Of a DNA stretch of 64,000 nt, positions 40,801-51,307 are shown piece after piece. The translations under genes and the position numbers were made by a program. The notes beneath the pieces were generated by a model. It had not been told where the DNA came from, did no database searches, and saw only the letters and a list, made by a program, of their open reading frames with translations. Numbering within the stretch: the stretch's first letter is position 1; every line of letters begins with the position of its first letter. The DNA is from Caenorhabditis elegans. Taxonomy: Eukaryota > Nematoda > Chromadorea > Rhabditida > Rhabditidae. The stretch lies in the NCBI RefSeq assembly GCF_000002985.6, contig NC_003280.10, positions 13,698,501 to 13,762,500 on the forward strand, given 5' to 3'.

Positions 40801-40997
40801 CAAATTGCCGGAATTGAAAATTTTCGGCAATCAAGGCAATCGGCAAGAATCATTTTCGACTTTTTTTTTCGAAAAAAGTAGAATTTTTTCAATTTTTTCA
40901 AAATCTACATGGCAATTTCCCCATTTTCCGGAAATTCCACACAGGTTCACAGGACATCTTCCCAGCTCTCCACATGCTCATAAATCGCCCGCGCTAA
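37851..40997 (+). CDS. small Ser/Thr-rich protein, 102 aa, unrecognised
   Basis: Exons 37851-37945, 38202-38304, 38356-38421 and 40953-40997 close in phase. The ATG sits directly behind CCTGCAG, a trans-splice acceptor. The N-terminal half is Ser/Pro-rich (SEPSPKSASTLSLPPG). The middle has a basic patch followed by phosphorylatable serines, PPRRRCTISRSSSIDSISG, an arrangement typical of basophilic-kinase and 14-3-3 sites. The C-terminal third, EYFSSDELDKLSTALSE then DIFPALHMLINRPR, looks like one or two amphipathic helices. The first three exons are well supported; the last is the best-fitting choice in a repeat-rich 2.5-kb gap, with an alternative acceptor at 40945 that would end after 13 codons. 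Function unknown. Confidence 0.6.
37956..38130. mobile_element. CACGTGGTGTCAG-family palindromic element
   Basis: ACACGTCAGAGTGTGTTATT, GATCTACGTTGATCTACAAA, GCGCGCTGACGTCACC and, at the right end, CCGTAATAGGACACGTGACAC. It makes up most of the first intron of the small Ser-rich gene. Confidence 0.85.
38888..39320. repeat. 21-bp minisatellite AACTCCTCGTAAATCGACAAG
   Basis: About twenty units of exactly 21 bp (seven codons), with variants such as AGCTCCTCGTAAATCTACA. Because the period is a multiple of three, long frames stay open on both strands (up to 195 codons on the minus strand) although nothing else marks them as genes. Confidence 0.95.
39589..39764. mobile_element. CACGTGGTGTCAG-family palindromic element
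   Basis: It starts CACGTGGTATCAGAATGTCC, contains TTGATCTCCGAAAATTGCGGG, GTGCTAACGTCAG and GGAGATCAAACCGCAATAG, and ends GACACCATGTG. The terminal repeats are inverse of each other. Confidence 0.88.
40008..40845. repeat. CCGGCAAATTGCC-family minisatellite, ~39-bp units
   Basis: Roughly 21 units of GGCAAATCGGCAAATTGCCGGAATTGAAAATTTCC type in one orientation. A subset carries GACGGAATTAAA(T/C)ATTTCCGG and alternates with CGCAATTGAACATTTCCGG in a ~78-bp dimer (40435-40575). Spurious long frames up to 324 codons arise on the minus strand. Confidence 0.95.
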
Positions 40998-41521
40998 TCC
41001 GTAGATCAAATGAATTCCGTGTCTAATACTTTGTTGATACTAAACTTATGGCCAACTTGCACAACTACACACACAGGCGGTTCTCTTTGTGGGGGGTTTT
41101 CCATTCGTCTAGTCGTCTGTTTCTCTTCTATTTCTTCAGCTCTTTTTACAATTCGAAGGAGGAATGGGGATGGATACGACTGGTGGTGGTGTCGTAAAAC
41201 GACAGAGACAGAAGGTCAGCCAGAAAACACCGCATACATAAAAATGCAAAAACCGACGACACAAGAAGACCGTCATTTTTTGCTGCCCCATCTGTTTGCC
41301 TGGGTTGTTTCACTTGAGATATTTCCTACTTGATTCGTCAGAAATCTCTAGAACCCGGAAAATCGACTAATTTTTGAAAAATTTGATTTTTAACAAATAT
41401 TGCACTGTTTTCCAGAAAAATCGTACATTTTTCCTCGTTTTCCTGTGCCATGGCTTCCATGCTAGGCAGGCGTGGTTACGCCTGACGGCCTCCTAGAAGG
41501 CTTAGTGTTCGCCTAGGCCTT

Positions 41522-41622
41522 CATGTGGTGTCAGGCTGTCTCATAGTGGGTTGATCTACAAAAAATGCGGGAGTTTTTACTTCAGAAAAATGTGGTGTAT
41601 GGGACAGTCTGACACCACGTGG
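41522..41622. mobile_element. short CACGTGGTGTCAG-family copy
   Basis: CATGTGGTGTCAGGCTGTCTC at the left and GGGACAGTCTGACACCACGTG at the right, with TTGATCTACAAAAAATGCGGG between. It is an internally deleted ~100-bp copy with intact termini. Confidence 0.88.
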
Positions 41623-41799
41623 GCCTTCAGCAACTTGTTAAAAACCGGCAAAACTTTGGAAAAAGTTATATTTCCGAAACCGCAATAAGCCCGGAAAATC
41701 GAATTTTTTTGTTGAAAAATTCGGTAACTATCTAATTTTTATAATGATGGCACTGGTTTCCAGAAAAATTGGTAATTTTTCTTTGTTTTCCTTACGATT

Positions 41800-42838
41800 T
41801 GCCGGAAATTTTGAATATTGGCATATTGCCGATTTGCTGGAAATTTTCAAATCCGGCAAATTGCTGCTTTGCCGAAAATTTTGATTTCGGCATTTTGCTG
41901 TTTTGCCGGAAAATTTTAATTCCAGCAATTTGCCGGAAATTTCGATTTTCGGCAACATGCCGATTTGCCGGAAATTTTGAATTTCGGCATTTTGTCGATT
42001 TGCCGGTTTGCCGAAAATTTTGAATTTCGGTAATTTGTCGATTTGCCGGAAGTTTTGATTTTCGGCATTTTGCTGTTTTGCCGGAAATTTTCGAATATTG
42101 GCATTTTCCCGATTTGCCGGAAATTTTCAATTCCGGCACATTGCCGATTTGTCGGAAATTTTGATTTTTGGCAACTTGCCGATTTGCCGGATATTTTGGT
42201 TTTCGGTAATATGCCGATTTGCCGGTTTGCCGGAAATTTTAAAATCCGGCAAATTGCCGGTTTCCTGTAAATTTTAAAATCCGGCTAATAGCCGGTGTGC
42301 CGGAAATTTTCAATTCCAGCAACTTGCCGATTTTCCGGAAATTTTAAATTTCGGTAATTTGCCGTTTTGCCGGAAATTTTGATTTTCGGCATTTTGTCGA
42401 TTCGCCGGAAATTTTGATTTTCGCCATTTTGCCGTTTTGCCGGAAATTTTGATTTTCGGCATTTTGTCGATTTGCCGGATATTTTGAATTCCGGCAAACT
42501 TCCGGTTTGCCGGAAACTTTGATTTTCGCCATTTTGCCGTTTTGCCGGAAATTTTGATTTTCGGCATTTTGTCGATTTGCCGGATATTTTGAATTCCGGC
42601 AAACTTCCGGTTTGCCGGAAACTTTGATTTTCGCCATTTTGTCGATTTGCCGGAAATTTTCAAATCCGGCAAATAGTCGATTCGCCGGAAATTTTGATTT
42701 CGACAATTTGCCGTTTTGCCGGAAATTTTCAATTCCGGCAATTTGCCGATTTGCCGGAAATTTCAATTTCGACAATTTGCCGTTTTGCCGGAAATTTTCA
42801 ATTCCGGCAATTTGCCGTTTTGCCGGAATGTCTAAAAT
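41800..42838. repeat. CCGGCAAATTGCC-family minisatellite, inverse orientation
   Basis: About 26 units of TTTGCCGGAAATTTTGATTTTCGGCATTTTG type, opposite in orientation to the cluster at 40.0-40.8 kb. A ~123-bp higher-order unit (CATTTTGTCGATTTGCCGG...AACTTCCGGTTTGCCGGAAAC) is repeated almost exactly at 42447-42570 and 42570-42640. Confidence 0.95.
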
Positions 42839-43097
42839 GAGCTCAAAGCTCACGCCTTCTCCCCCGGAAATTCGAATTTCGGCAACAAATTGTGCATTCT
42901 TTCCACATGTGCTTCATCTTCCTCCGTCTCTAAGTAGTTTTCTCTCATTCTTCCTATCCTATTTCACTACTATTTTATTGCCCACGATTTATTTCATTTT
43001 AGTTCAGTCCGTCTTCTCCTCGTGTTTCCCTGTTGAAGAGTTGCGAGATTTTTGCTTCGAAAAATCCGAAAAACGAGATTTTTTTGGCTAAACATCG

Positions 43098-43203
43098 CCC
43101 GACCAATCAGCGATTCGCCCTCCCACTTTTCCATTAATCAGCAGAGCTCGAAGATGCTGATTGGCTGAAAAGTGGGCGGTGCTAATCGCTGATTGGTCAG
43201 TCA
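43098..43203. repeat. GACCAATCAGCGATT inverted repeat upstream of mig-14
   Basis: GACCAATCAGCGATTCGCC at 43100 faces GCTAATCGCTGATTGGTC at 43181, with an inner pair CCCACTTTTCC.TTAATCAGCA and TGCTGATTGGCTGAAAAGTGGG. This stem of ~45 bp lies 50 bp before the mig-14 ATG. A half copy is at 23941-23985. Confidence 0.85.
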
Positions 43204-43251
43204 GTTTTCATTGGTTTTCCTCGAATTTCGTGTAAAATTTCAGAACCAATC

Positions 43252-46200
43252 ATGGCGGGCGGAGCCGTCATCGAGAATCTGAGCAATCGGAAGCTTTTCG
43301 TCATTTTCGCGGGTCTTTTGGTCATTCAAATTATGTTCTTCCTGATTGGTGCCTGGTATGGTGAGTTTTCCGGGAAATAATCGATAAATAAGCTTGGGCT
43401 TAGGCTTAGGCTCAGCTTTTGGCTTAGGCTTAGGTTTGGCTTATACTTTGGCTTAGGCTTAGGCTTAGATGTAGGCCTAGGCTCAGGCTTAGGCCTAGGT
43501 TGAGGCTTAGGCTTAGGCTCAGGCCTAGGCTGAGGATTAGACTCAGGCCTAGGCTTAGGCTTTGGCTTTGGCTATGGCTTTGGCTTTGGCTTAGAAAAAA
43601 GAAAAACTATAAATTTCCAGAAATTCCAAAAAAAAAAAAGTTTACTATATTTGGCGGCGAAAATTCAAATTTTGGTGAATTTTGGCAGTTTTTTTTTCCG
43701 AATTTTTTAGAAGTTTTTTGATATATTAAGACTATTTTAGGCGCCAATTTCAAATAAATTTTCCCTAAAAAGTCCGAATTTCTTGCTCTTCTTTCCAGCT
43801 CCATCGCCATCTTCTTACATGGAATTCGAAATGATAACTTGTCGTGACGAGACCAAAGGACTATCTGGAGAATGGATTCATCGAGATGTACATATTTTCA
43901 GCACCGAAAAATTATATATTTAAGCCTGAAAAAATTGCAGAATTGCCAGCAAATATCGGAGTTGTCAGAGTACACACCGTCCTCATTCGATCTTCGAGAA
44001 ATTGTGTTCATCGCGAAAATGCCGCATACTCGGTTCGGGAGTTGATTTTTGGCGGGAAATTTGCGAAAATTTGAAGTTTTCGGAAAAATTCATGTTAAAA
44101 ACTTTTTTTCCTAAAAAAAATGGCTTAAATTTTTGAAAAAAAAATTTGGAAAAAATTGCAAAATAAAATTAATTAATCCGATAATTTTTTTCGCTTTTTT
44201 CTGAAATTTTTTCTCTGAAATTATTTTATTTCCGAGCTTTAGTAGAAATGTTATGGAGAAATTTTCTTATTTTTTTTTGAAAAAATTCCAGAAAAAAATC
44301 GAAAAGTTTCAAAAATTCGAAAAAAGTTCGAAAAATATAAAAAAAATTCGAAAAATTCGAAAAAAGTTTCGAAAATAAATTCAAAAAATTTTGAAAAAAT
44401 AAATCCGAAATTTTTTCGATTTTTTTTAAACATTCCGGACTTTCAGAATTTTTACCTGCGAATTTATAGCATTTCCGAGCTTTTGTAAAAATTTTCTGAA
44501 ATTTTTTCATTTTTTCTTGGAAGAAATTCCAGAAAACATCGAAAAGTTTCAAAAATTTTGAAAATAAATTCTAAAAAATCCAAAAATTCGAAAAAATAAA
44601 TCCTAGAAAAAATTTGAAAATGTTCTAAAAATCTAGTAAAATTCCAGAAAAATTCGAAAATTTTGAAAAAAAGTCAAGAATTTCGAAAAATTCTTTAAAA
44701 TTTTCGAACAAGTTCGAAAAAATTTTAAAAAAAAAGAAACTCAAATAAATTGAAAAAAATCCAAAAATTTCCAAAATACATTCAAAAAAGTTCTAAAAAT
44801 CTAGTAAAATTCCAGAATAATTCGAAAAAAAAAATCGAAGTTTCAAATAACTTTTTAAAAAATCCAAAAACGTCGAAATAAGTAAAAAAATTGAAAAAAA
44901 AATCGAAAAGTTCCAAAAATTCGTTTAAAGAATCAAAATATTCCAAAAATCAAATAAAAAAAGAAATTTCGAAAAAAAGTTCTTAAAAAATCTAGAAAAA
45001 TTCCAGAAAATCCAAAAATTCAAAGTTTTCAAAAATAAATTCAAAAAATTCCAAAAAAAATTCGAAACAAAAAATTATTTTTTAAAAATTCGAAAAAGTT
45101 CAAAAATTATGAAAAAATTCCAAAAAATTCGAAAAGGTTCAAAAAATCTAGAAACATTCCAAAAATTTCGAAAAAATCGAAAAGTTTCAAAAATTCCAAA
45201 AAAACGTTCGAAAAAGTTCAAAAAAACTAGAAAAATTCCAGAAAAAATCGAAAAGTTTCAAAAATTCGCAAAAAAAAATATTTAAAATAATTTCGAAAAA
45301 GTTTTTGAAAAAATTAGAAAAATTCCAGATAAATTCGAAAAGTTTCAAAAAAAATTCAAAAAAATCCAAAAAAATTCCAAACATTTCAAAAATTCCCAGA
45401 AAACTATAATTTTTCTATAATAAATTTTTTAAAAAATCCCTAAAATTCCACATAATCCAAAAAAACCTAAAAAATTTTTCAGTGACGGAATCGAGCTCGA
45501 ATACTCCCCGTGGTTCCAGTTCTTGCTCGGCGTGCTTCATGTCGACGTGGAATACAGTGAGCACTTTAAATACGTGGCACATGCTCCACTGGAGCTGGAA
45601 GTTCGTATGGGATATCGTGACAAGGAATCAAAGAAAAATGAATGGAAAGAGCTGGTCACGTCGAATGTTACACGCATTTTGGAGTGCACAATTGCTGAGG
45701 ATGAGGTCCGAAAATTGGAAATTTGAAAAAAAATTGAAAAAATCATAATTTTTGCTCAAAAAAAGGGAAGAAAAACTGATTTTTTAAAGCAGTTTTATGG
45801 AAAAAAAATTGCAAAAGTATTCAAATTTTTCATTTTTTCTTTAAACCAACGGATTTGAACCTAAATTTTTCAACTTAAAAAAATCATTAAAAATTTTTTT
45901 GAAAAATTCGAAAAAATTCTGTAAATGTCGAAAAAAATATCGAAAAAATTTCACAAAACAAATCTTTAAAAAATTCCCGAAAAATGTCAAAAAATTGCTC
46001 AAAAAGTGATGAAAAAGTGTAATTTTTGCGGTTTTCCGAAAATATGCATTTTTGAAAATTAAAAAAAAAATCAAGAATTTCCGAGTTTTTCCAAAAAAGT
46101 TTGAAAAGTTGCAATTAATTCTAGATAAACTTCGAGACCTCAAAATTTCAATAAAAAATCCCATCTCCGCCAATTTGCCGTTTTGCCGGAAATTTTAAAT

Positions 46201-49200
46201 TTCGGCATGTTGCCGATTTGCCTACGTGATTTTCATTTTTCGGCTCAAAATTTGGAAAATTGTAAAAAAAAAACTCATGAAAATAGCGAATATTCGATTT
46301 GTTTTAAAATTGTTTGAAATACAATCAAAAATCAATTTTTTAACTCGAAAAAATTCCATAATTTCAGAAAATTCATATGTTTTTGAGTGGAAAAAAAAAA
46401 TCAAAAATTGTCAAAAAATTCAAAAAAAAAAAAATTCAAAAAAAAATCAAAAACTGTCAAAAAATTCAAAAAAGTTCTAAAATTCTGAAAAATTTCAAAA
46501 ATTAAAAAAAAACATTTCAAAAAAAATCAAAAATTGTCAAAAAATTCCAAAATGCTCGAAAATTTCAAAAATTACAAAAAAATAATTTTTTTCTCACTAT
46601 TTTATAATTCTAACGAAACATTTTCCAGAAAAAAGCCGGTGGAACCTACGACTGCGACATGCTTGATCTCTTCGAACTTGGCTCAAGCTCCTACCCATTC
46701 TACCTGATCAATATTCGAATTCCGATTAATCAGCAGGCGTGCCAATTCGATAATAAAAGTGCAAATTGTCAAATTGGGAAGCTCACCGGCCTACGACTCA
46801 TCGAAATTCATCAAAACGGAGGATTCACACTTGTTTGGCTTTGGACTAAGACTTTTATGACACCAGTTGTGGCGATTTGCCTGTGGTGGTATTATAATAG
46901 AGTTCGTATATTTTTGGAAATGTTTTGTTTAAAAAATAAAAAAAAATTGGAAAAAAAATCGAAAATTTGGAAAATTTAGAATTAAAAAAAAAAAATTTGA
47001 AACATTCAAAAAAAATTCGAAAAAGTTCAGAAATTTCGTTTAAAAATCTTAAAAATTCAACAAAAAACAAAAATTTCGAAAAATTCAAAAAAAGTTCACA
47101 AAAATTCGAAAAATGTTCAGAATTTTCGGTTAAAAAAAAAAATCTAGAAAATTTCGAAAATTTCGAAAAATCCATAAAATGTTTTTTAAAAATCTGAAAA
47201 TTTTCAAAATTTTCAAAAAAATTCGTAAATTTCAAAAATTTGGAAAAAAAATCAAAAATTTCCAAAAATCTCGAACATTTGGAAAAAAACCAGAAAAAAT
47301 CAAAAAATTCCAAAAAAAAATTCAAAAAATTTCGAAAATTAATTAGAAAAAATTTCAGAATTTTTCTTCTGAATTTTTGGAATTTTCAGAATATGTAATT
47401 TTGAAGGATTTAGACAGAGAGTGTTCTAAAAAAAGCCAAAAACTTCGAAAAAAATGAAAAAATTTTGAAAAAGGCTGAAAAATTCTAAAAAGAGTTCGAA
47501 AAGAGTTTTAAAAAAATCAGAAAAACTCGAAAATTCAACAAATTAAAAAAAAAGTATTTCCGAATTGCCGTTTTTGAAAAAATATCAATTTTCCGAAAAA
47601 AAAAACCAGAAAAAATGTGTTTGCGATAGAAAGGATTAAAAAAGTAGCAATTAGATTTTTTAAAATTAATGCTAGGAACTTATTAAAAAATTGGAAAAAA
47701 AATCCAACTTTTATCATTTTTTAGGTAAAAATGAAATATTTCCAAATTTTGCAGATCAACCAACTCGCCAGAAACCCACTTTTACTGGAACGTGCCATTC
47801 TTCTGCTCGGCCTAAGTCTCGTCATTCTCGACTGTACGTCAAACGCCCGAAACCTCCGTGTTTTACACAAAATCACCGAAAAATTCGAATTTCCACTCAA
47901 AAATCCCTAAAAATCTCTAAAAAATTCGAATTTTCGTTCAAAAATCCCCAAATATTCGAAAAATTATAAATCAAAAACAAAAAAAAATTCAAATAATTTC
48001 GGAAAAAGTTTAAGAAAAATCAAAAAAAAAAGGTCGAAAGATTCTAAGAATTTCAAAAAAAAAATTTAAAAAAATTCAAAAAAAAACTTTGTTTTAAAAA
48101 TGTTTAAAAAAATTTAAAGAAATTATAAAAAAATTGAAAAATTTCAAAAAAAACCTTTTTCCCCGTTTTTTGGTCCATATATTTTATGGAGAATTTATTT
48201 TTTGAAAAATATCTTTTAAAAAAATCGGATTTTCATTTAAAAAAATTCCAAAAAATCAAATTTTCACTCAAAAATTCCAAAAAAATCTCTAAAAATTCGA
48301 ATTTTCGTTCAAAAATCCCCAAACATTCGAAAAAATTCACAAATTTCCACTCCACAAAAAATCGATATTTTTCTTCCAGTCCCAATTGAATGGATCTCCT
48401 TGACCTACCGTATTCCATTCCTACTTCTTATTTCGGATCTTCGTCAAGGTCTCTTCTACACTGTGCTCTTCTCGTTTTGGCTCATTTTTGCCGGCGAGCA
48501 TCTGATCGATGATAATACCAGAAATAATTTGGTAAGGATTTTTTTTTTTGGAAATTTTTGAAAAATTTTTGAAAATTTTTGAAAAAAAAGAAAAAAAAAA
48601 GATTTTTTACGAGAAAAAACATGCAATTTCGCGCCGAAATTTTTTTGTTTATTTTTCCTGAAAATGTGAAAATTGCCGATTTGCCGGAAAATTTCCAAAC
48701 TCGGCAAGCTGTCAATTTGCCGATTTGCCGAAAATATTCAATTCCGGCAAGCTGCCGGTTTGACGATTTTCAGGCAATTTTCATTTCTGCCAATTTGCCG
48801 ATTTGCCGAAAATATTCAATTCCGGCAATTTGTCGATTTGCCGATTTGCCAGAAATTTTCAATTCCGGTAATTTGTCAATTTTCCGATTTGCCGGAAGTT
48901 TTCATTTCCGGCAATTTGTCGATTTGCCGATTTGCCGGAATTTTTCATTCTCGGCAAATTGCCGATTTGCCGAAAATATTCAATTCCGGCAATTTGGAGA
49001 TTTTCCTGTTTGCCGGAATTTTTCAATGCCGGTAATTTGCTGGATTGTCGATTTGCCCGAAATTTTAAATTTCCGCAAGCTGCATGTTTACCGGTTTGCC
49101 GGAAATGTTCATTTCCGCCAATTTGCCTGTTTACCGATTTTTTCAATTTCCCGATTTTCCGAAAAACTTTCATTTTCGACAAATTGCCAATTTGCCGGTT

Positions 49201-51307
49201 TGCCGGAAATGTTGTTCGATTTTTTGATTTTCCAAAAAAAAAAAAGTCCCCCAATATTTCCAGAAATCCTACCGCTTCAACCTCTCGTTCATAATCACCG
49301 CCTCGCTGGGCCTATTAATCTACGATCTCATCGAACGCGGAATCCAGCTCTACGATCCTTTCTACAGTGTCTGGTCATCACCGACAGGCTCACAGATCGC
49401 CTATTTCGCGATTTTCATCTCCGCCATCAGCACCGTCGCCTATTTTATTTTTCTTTTCTTCAAAATCGCCAGGGTTTGGAGCACAATCAAGAGCAAACGG
49501 AGTGCTCAAATCTATCAAACGAGCGAAAATCGACGGCTTAAAGTGGAGGGAGTGATCTACCGATTCAAATTTCTGATGCTCTTCACCTTGCTCTGCTCCG
49601 CATTCACAATCGCCGCATATTTCATGAAACAATACGGAGAAGCACAGCTTCATGGGGATGAAGCTCGTGATGGATTCCTTACTGGAAGCACATCGGCATT
49701 CTTTACCGGCGCTTTCGGAATGTGCAATATTTATGTTCTTTTGCTGCTTGCCATGTACGCCCCATCGCACAAACATTATCGTGGAGCTTCTCGTGAGTTG
49801 AGGAATTTAAACAAATGCAAAAAAATCCCAAAGACTTAAAAATTTCATTAGCAATTTGAAAAAAAAAATTTCAAAAAGCTCAAAAAATCAATAATTTCGT
49901 AAAATTATTTTTTTTTATTCGAAAAAAGTCGAAATTAAATTAAAATCAAAAAAAAATCCAAAAGGTTCAAAATGTTCGAAAAAAATCTTTAAAAATTCGA
50001 AAAATTCGACGAAACAGTAAAAAAATTGCGCAAAAAATTCAAAAATTTCGGAAAACTTCTAAGAAATTCGCAATAGTTTGAAAACGCTCAAAAAATTCTA
50101 AAAAATTCGGAAAAGTCTAAAAAAATTCCAAAAGGCTCGAAAATTTCTAAAAAATTAATTTCCCAAAAGAAATCAGAAAAAAAAATCGAAAAAATTCAAA
50201 AATTTCCAAAATATCGAAAAATAAACTTTGAAAAAAATTCCAAAAAATTTCAAAATAATTTAAAACATTCGAGAAAATTCCAAAAAAGTTCGAAAAAATT
50301 CTAAAAAAAAAAAAAATTTGGACAAAATTTTTAAAAATCCAAAAATTCCGAAAAAATTCAAAAAAGTTCGAAAAAATAGAAATACTTGAAAAATTTCGGT
50401 GAAATTCAAAAAAAAAATTTAAAATTTCGAAAAAAAAAATTTTAAATCGAAAAAAAATTCAGCAATTTCGAAAAAAATTTGCAAATATTCAAAAAAAAAT
50501 TCGAAAAATTTCAAAATGTTCGAAAAAAATCTTTAAAAATTCGAAAAATTCGACGAAACAGTAAAAAAATTGCGCGAAAATTCCAAAAGAAAATTTTTTG
50601 AAAAAATTCAAAAATTTCGGAAACATTTAAAAAAATTCCAAAAAAATTAATTTCCCAAAAAAAAATCGAAACAATTCAAAAATTTCCAAAATATCGAAAA
50701 AAAAACTTTGAAAAAAATTCCAAAAAATTTCAAAATAATTTAAAACATTCGAGAAAATTCCAAAAAATTCGAAAAACTCAAAAAAGTTCGAAAAAATCAA
50801 AAAAAAAAAAATAAATAATTTGGACAAAATTTTTAAAAAATTCAAAAAAAGTATTAAAAAATTCAAAAAAAAAATTAAAAAAGGCTCAAAATTTTTGTTT
50901 AAATCAAAAATTACGAAAAATTCAACAATTTCGAAAAAGATTTGCAAAAATGCGAAAAAAAATCAGAAAAAAATGTATTTTAAAAATTCAAAAAAAGTCT
51001 TTTGGTTTGGTTTTTCTCAATTTTTCGGCAAAAAACTAGAAAAAATTTTTCTGCAAAAAAACGACCCATTTTTCGAGTTGAAAAAAAATTTATTAATTTT
51101 TTTCGGAAATTTTTTTACTTAAAAAAAAATTTTCTTGTCCATTTTCAAAATAAATCTCTGAATTTTCTTATCCAAAAATTCGAGAAATTATTGATTTTTC
51201 CAGAATTGATCGACGAGAACGACGACGACGAAATAATGGAGGATCCATCGAATCAGCACACCGAGTCGAATGCAATGACGACATTCCTGAAGCCGAGCAC
51301 CGATTGA
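43252..51307 (+). CDS. mig-14: Wntless/Evi homologue MIG-14, Wnt-secretion receptor
   Basis: Nine exons: 43252-43360, 43799-43887, 43941-44032, 45483-45705, 46629-46901, 47755-47833, 48380-48531, 49264-49792, 51204-51307; all phases close to 549 aa, the family's length. The ATG is 8 bases after a TTTCAG acceptor. Markers in order: [15 protein letters not shown] then a first helix; lumenal domain with [20 protein letters not shown] and [39 protein letters not shown]; then seven more helices including [49 protein letters not shown] and [21 protein letters not shown]; acidic C-terminal tail. MIG-14 carries lipidated Wnt from Golgi to surface and is recycled by retromer. The large introns are A/T-rich CGAAAAATTC filler. 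Exon 3 uses a weak donor, CG|GTTCGG. Confidence 0.96.
43388..43592 (+). repeat. interstitial TTAGGC array in mig-14 intron 1
   Basis: About thirty hexamers of GGCTTAGGC with GGCCTAGGC and, at the right end, GGCTTTGGCTATGGC variants. Confidence 0.92.
44060..45480. repeat. low-complexity TTCGAAAAATTCCAAAAA filler, mig-14 intron 3
   Basis: 1.45 kb of A-rich sequence made of short TTCGAAAA, CCAGAAAAATTC and AAGTTTCAAAAATTC words. The same composition fills the introns at 45.71-46.63, 46.90-47.75, 47.83-48.38 and 49.79-51.20 kb. A ~240-bp stretch is duplicated inside the last one (49965-50290 resembles 50510-50830). Confidence 0.75.
48668..49218. repeat. CCGGCAAATTGCC-family cluster in mig-14 intron 7
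   Basis: About fourteen units, many with doubled CGATTTGCCGATTTGCCGG, in one orientation. A single stray copy lies at 46170-46222. Confidence 0.9.

Larger units (their letters stand above)
40998..43251. other. intergenic region before mig-14
   Basis: 41000-41520 has mixed-complexity sequence with a possible exon-like ATG at 41166 ending AAG|GTCAGC at 41216, not convincingly placed. Then a palindromic element, a large minisatellite and, at 42840-43100, pyrimidine-rich promoter-like sequence (CTTCCTCCGTCTC). Confidence 0.55.

Noticed and set aside
39856-40830. 324-codon minus-strand open frame
   Set aside because: It lies inside the CCGGCAAATTGCC minisatellite; the product is a periodic [19 protein letters not shown] peptide and equivalent frames appear in every cluster of the family.
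41166-41215. Possible exon: ATGGGGATGGATACGACTGG to AAG|GTCAGC
   Set aside because: Joined to the mig-14 acceptor at 43243 it would read out of frame with the real ATG, and no other acceptor in phase was found. It may be 5' UTR at most.
43841-43859. GTCGTGACGAGACCAAAGG in mig-14 exon 2 resembling the GTGGCGAGACCC repeat core
   Set aside because: The codons encode the Wntless-type CRDETKG segment in a conserved frame; the match is short and likely chance.
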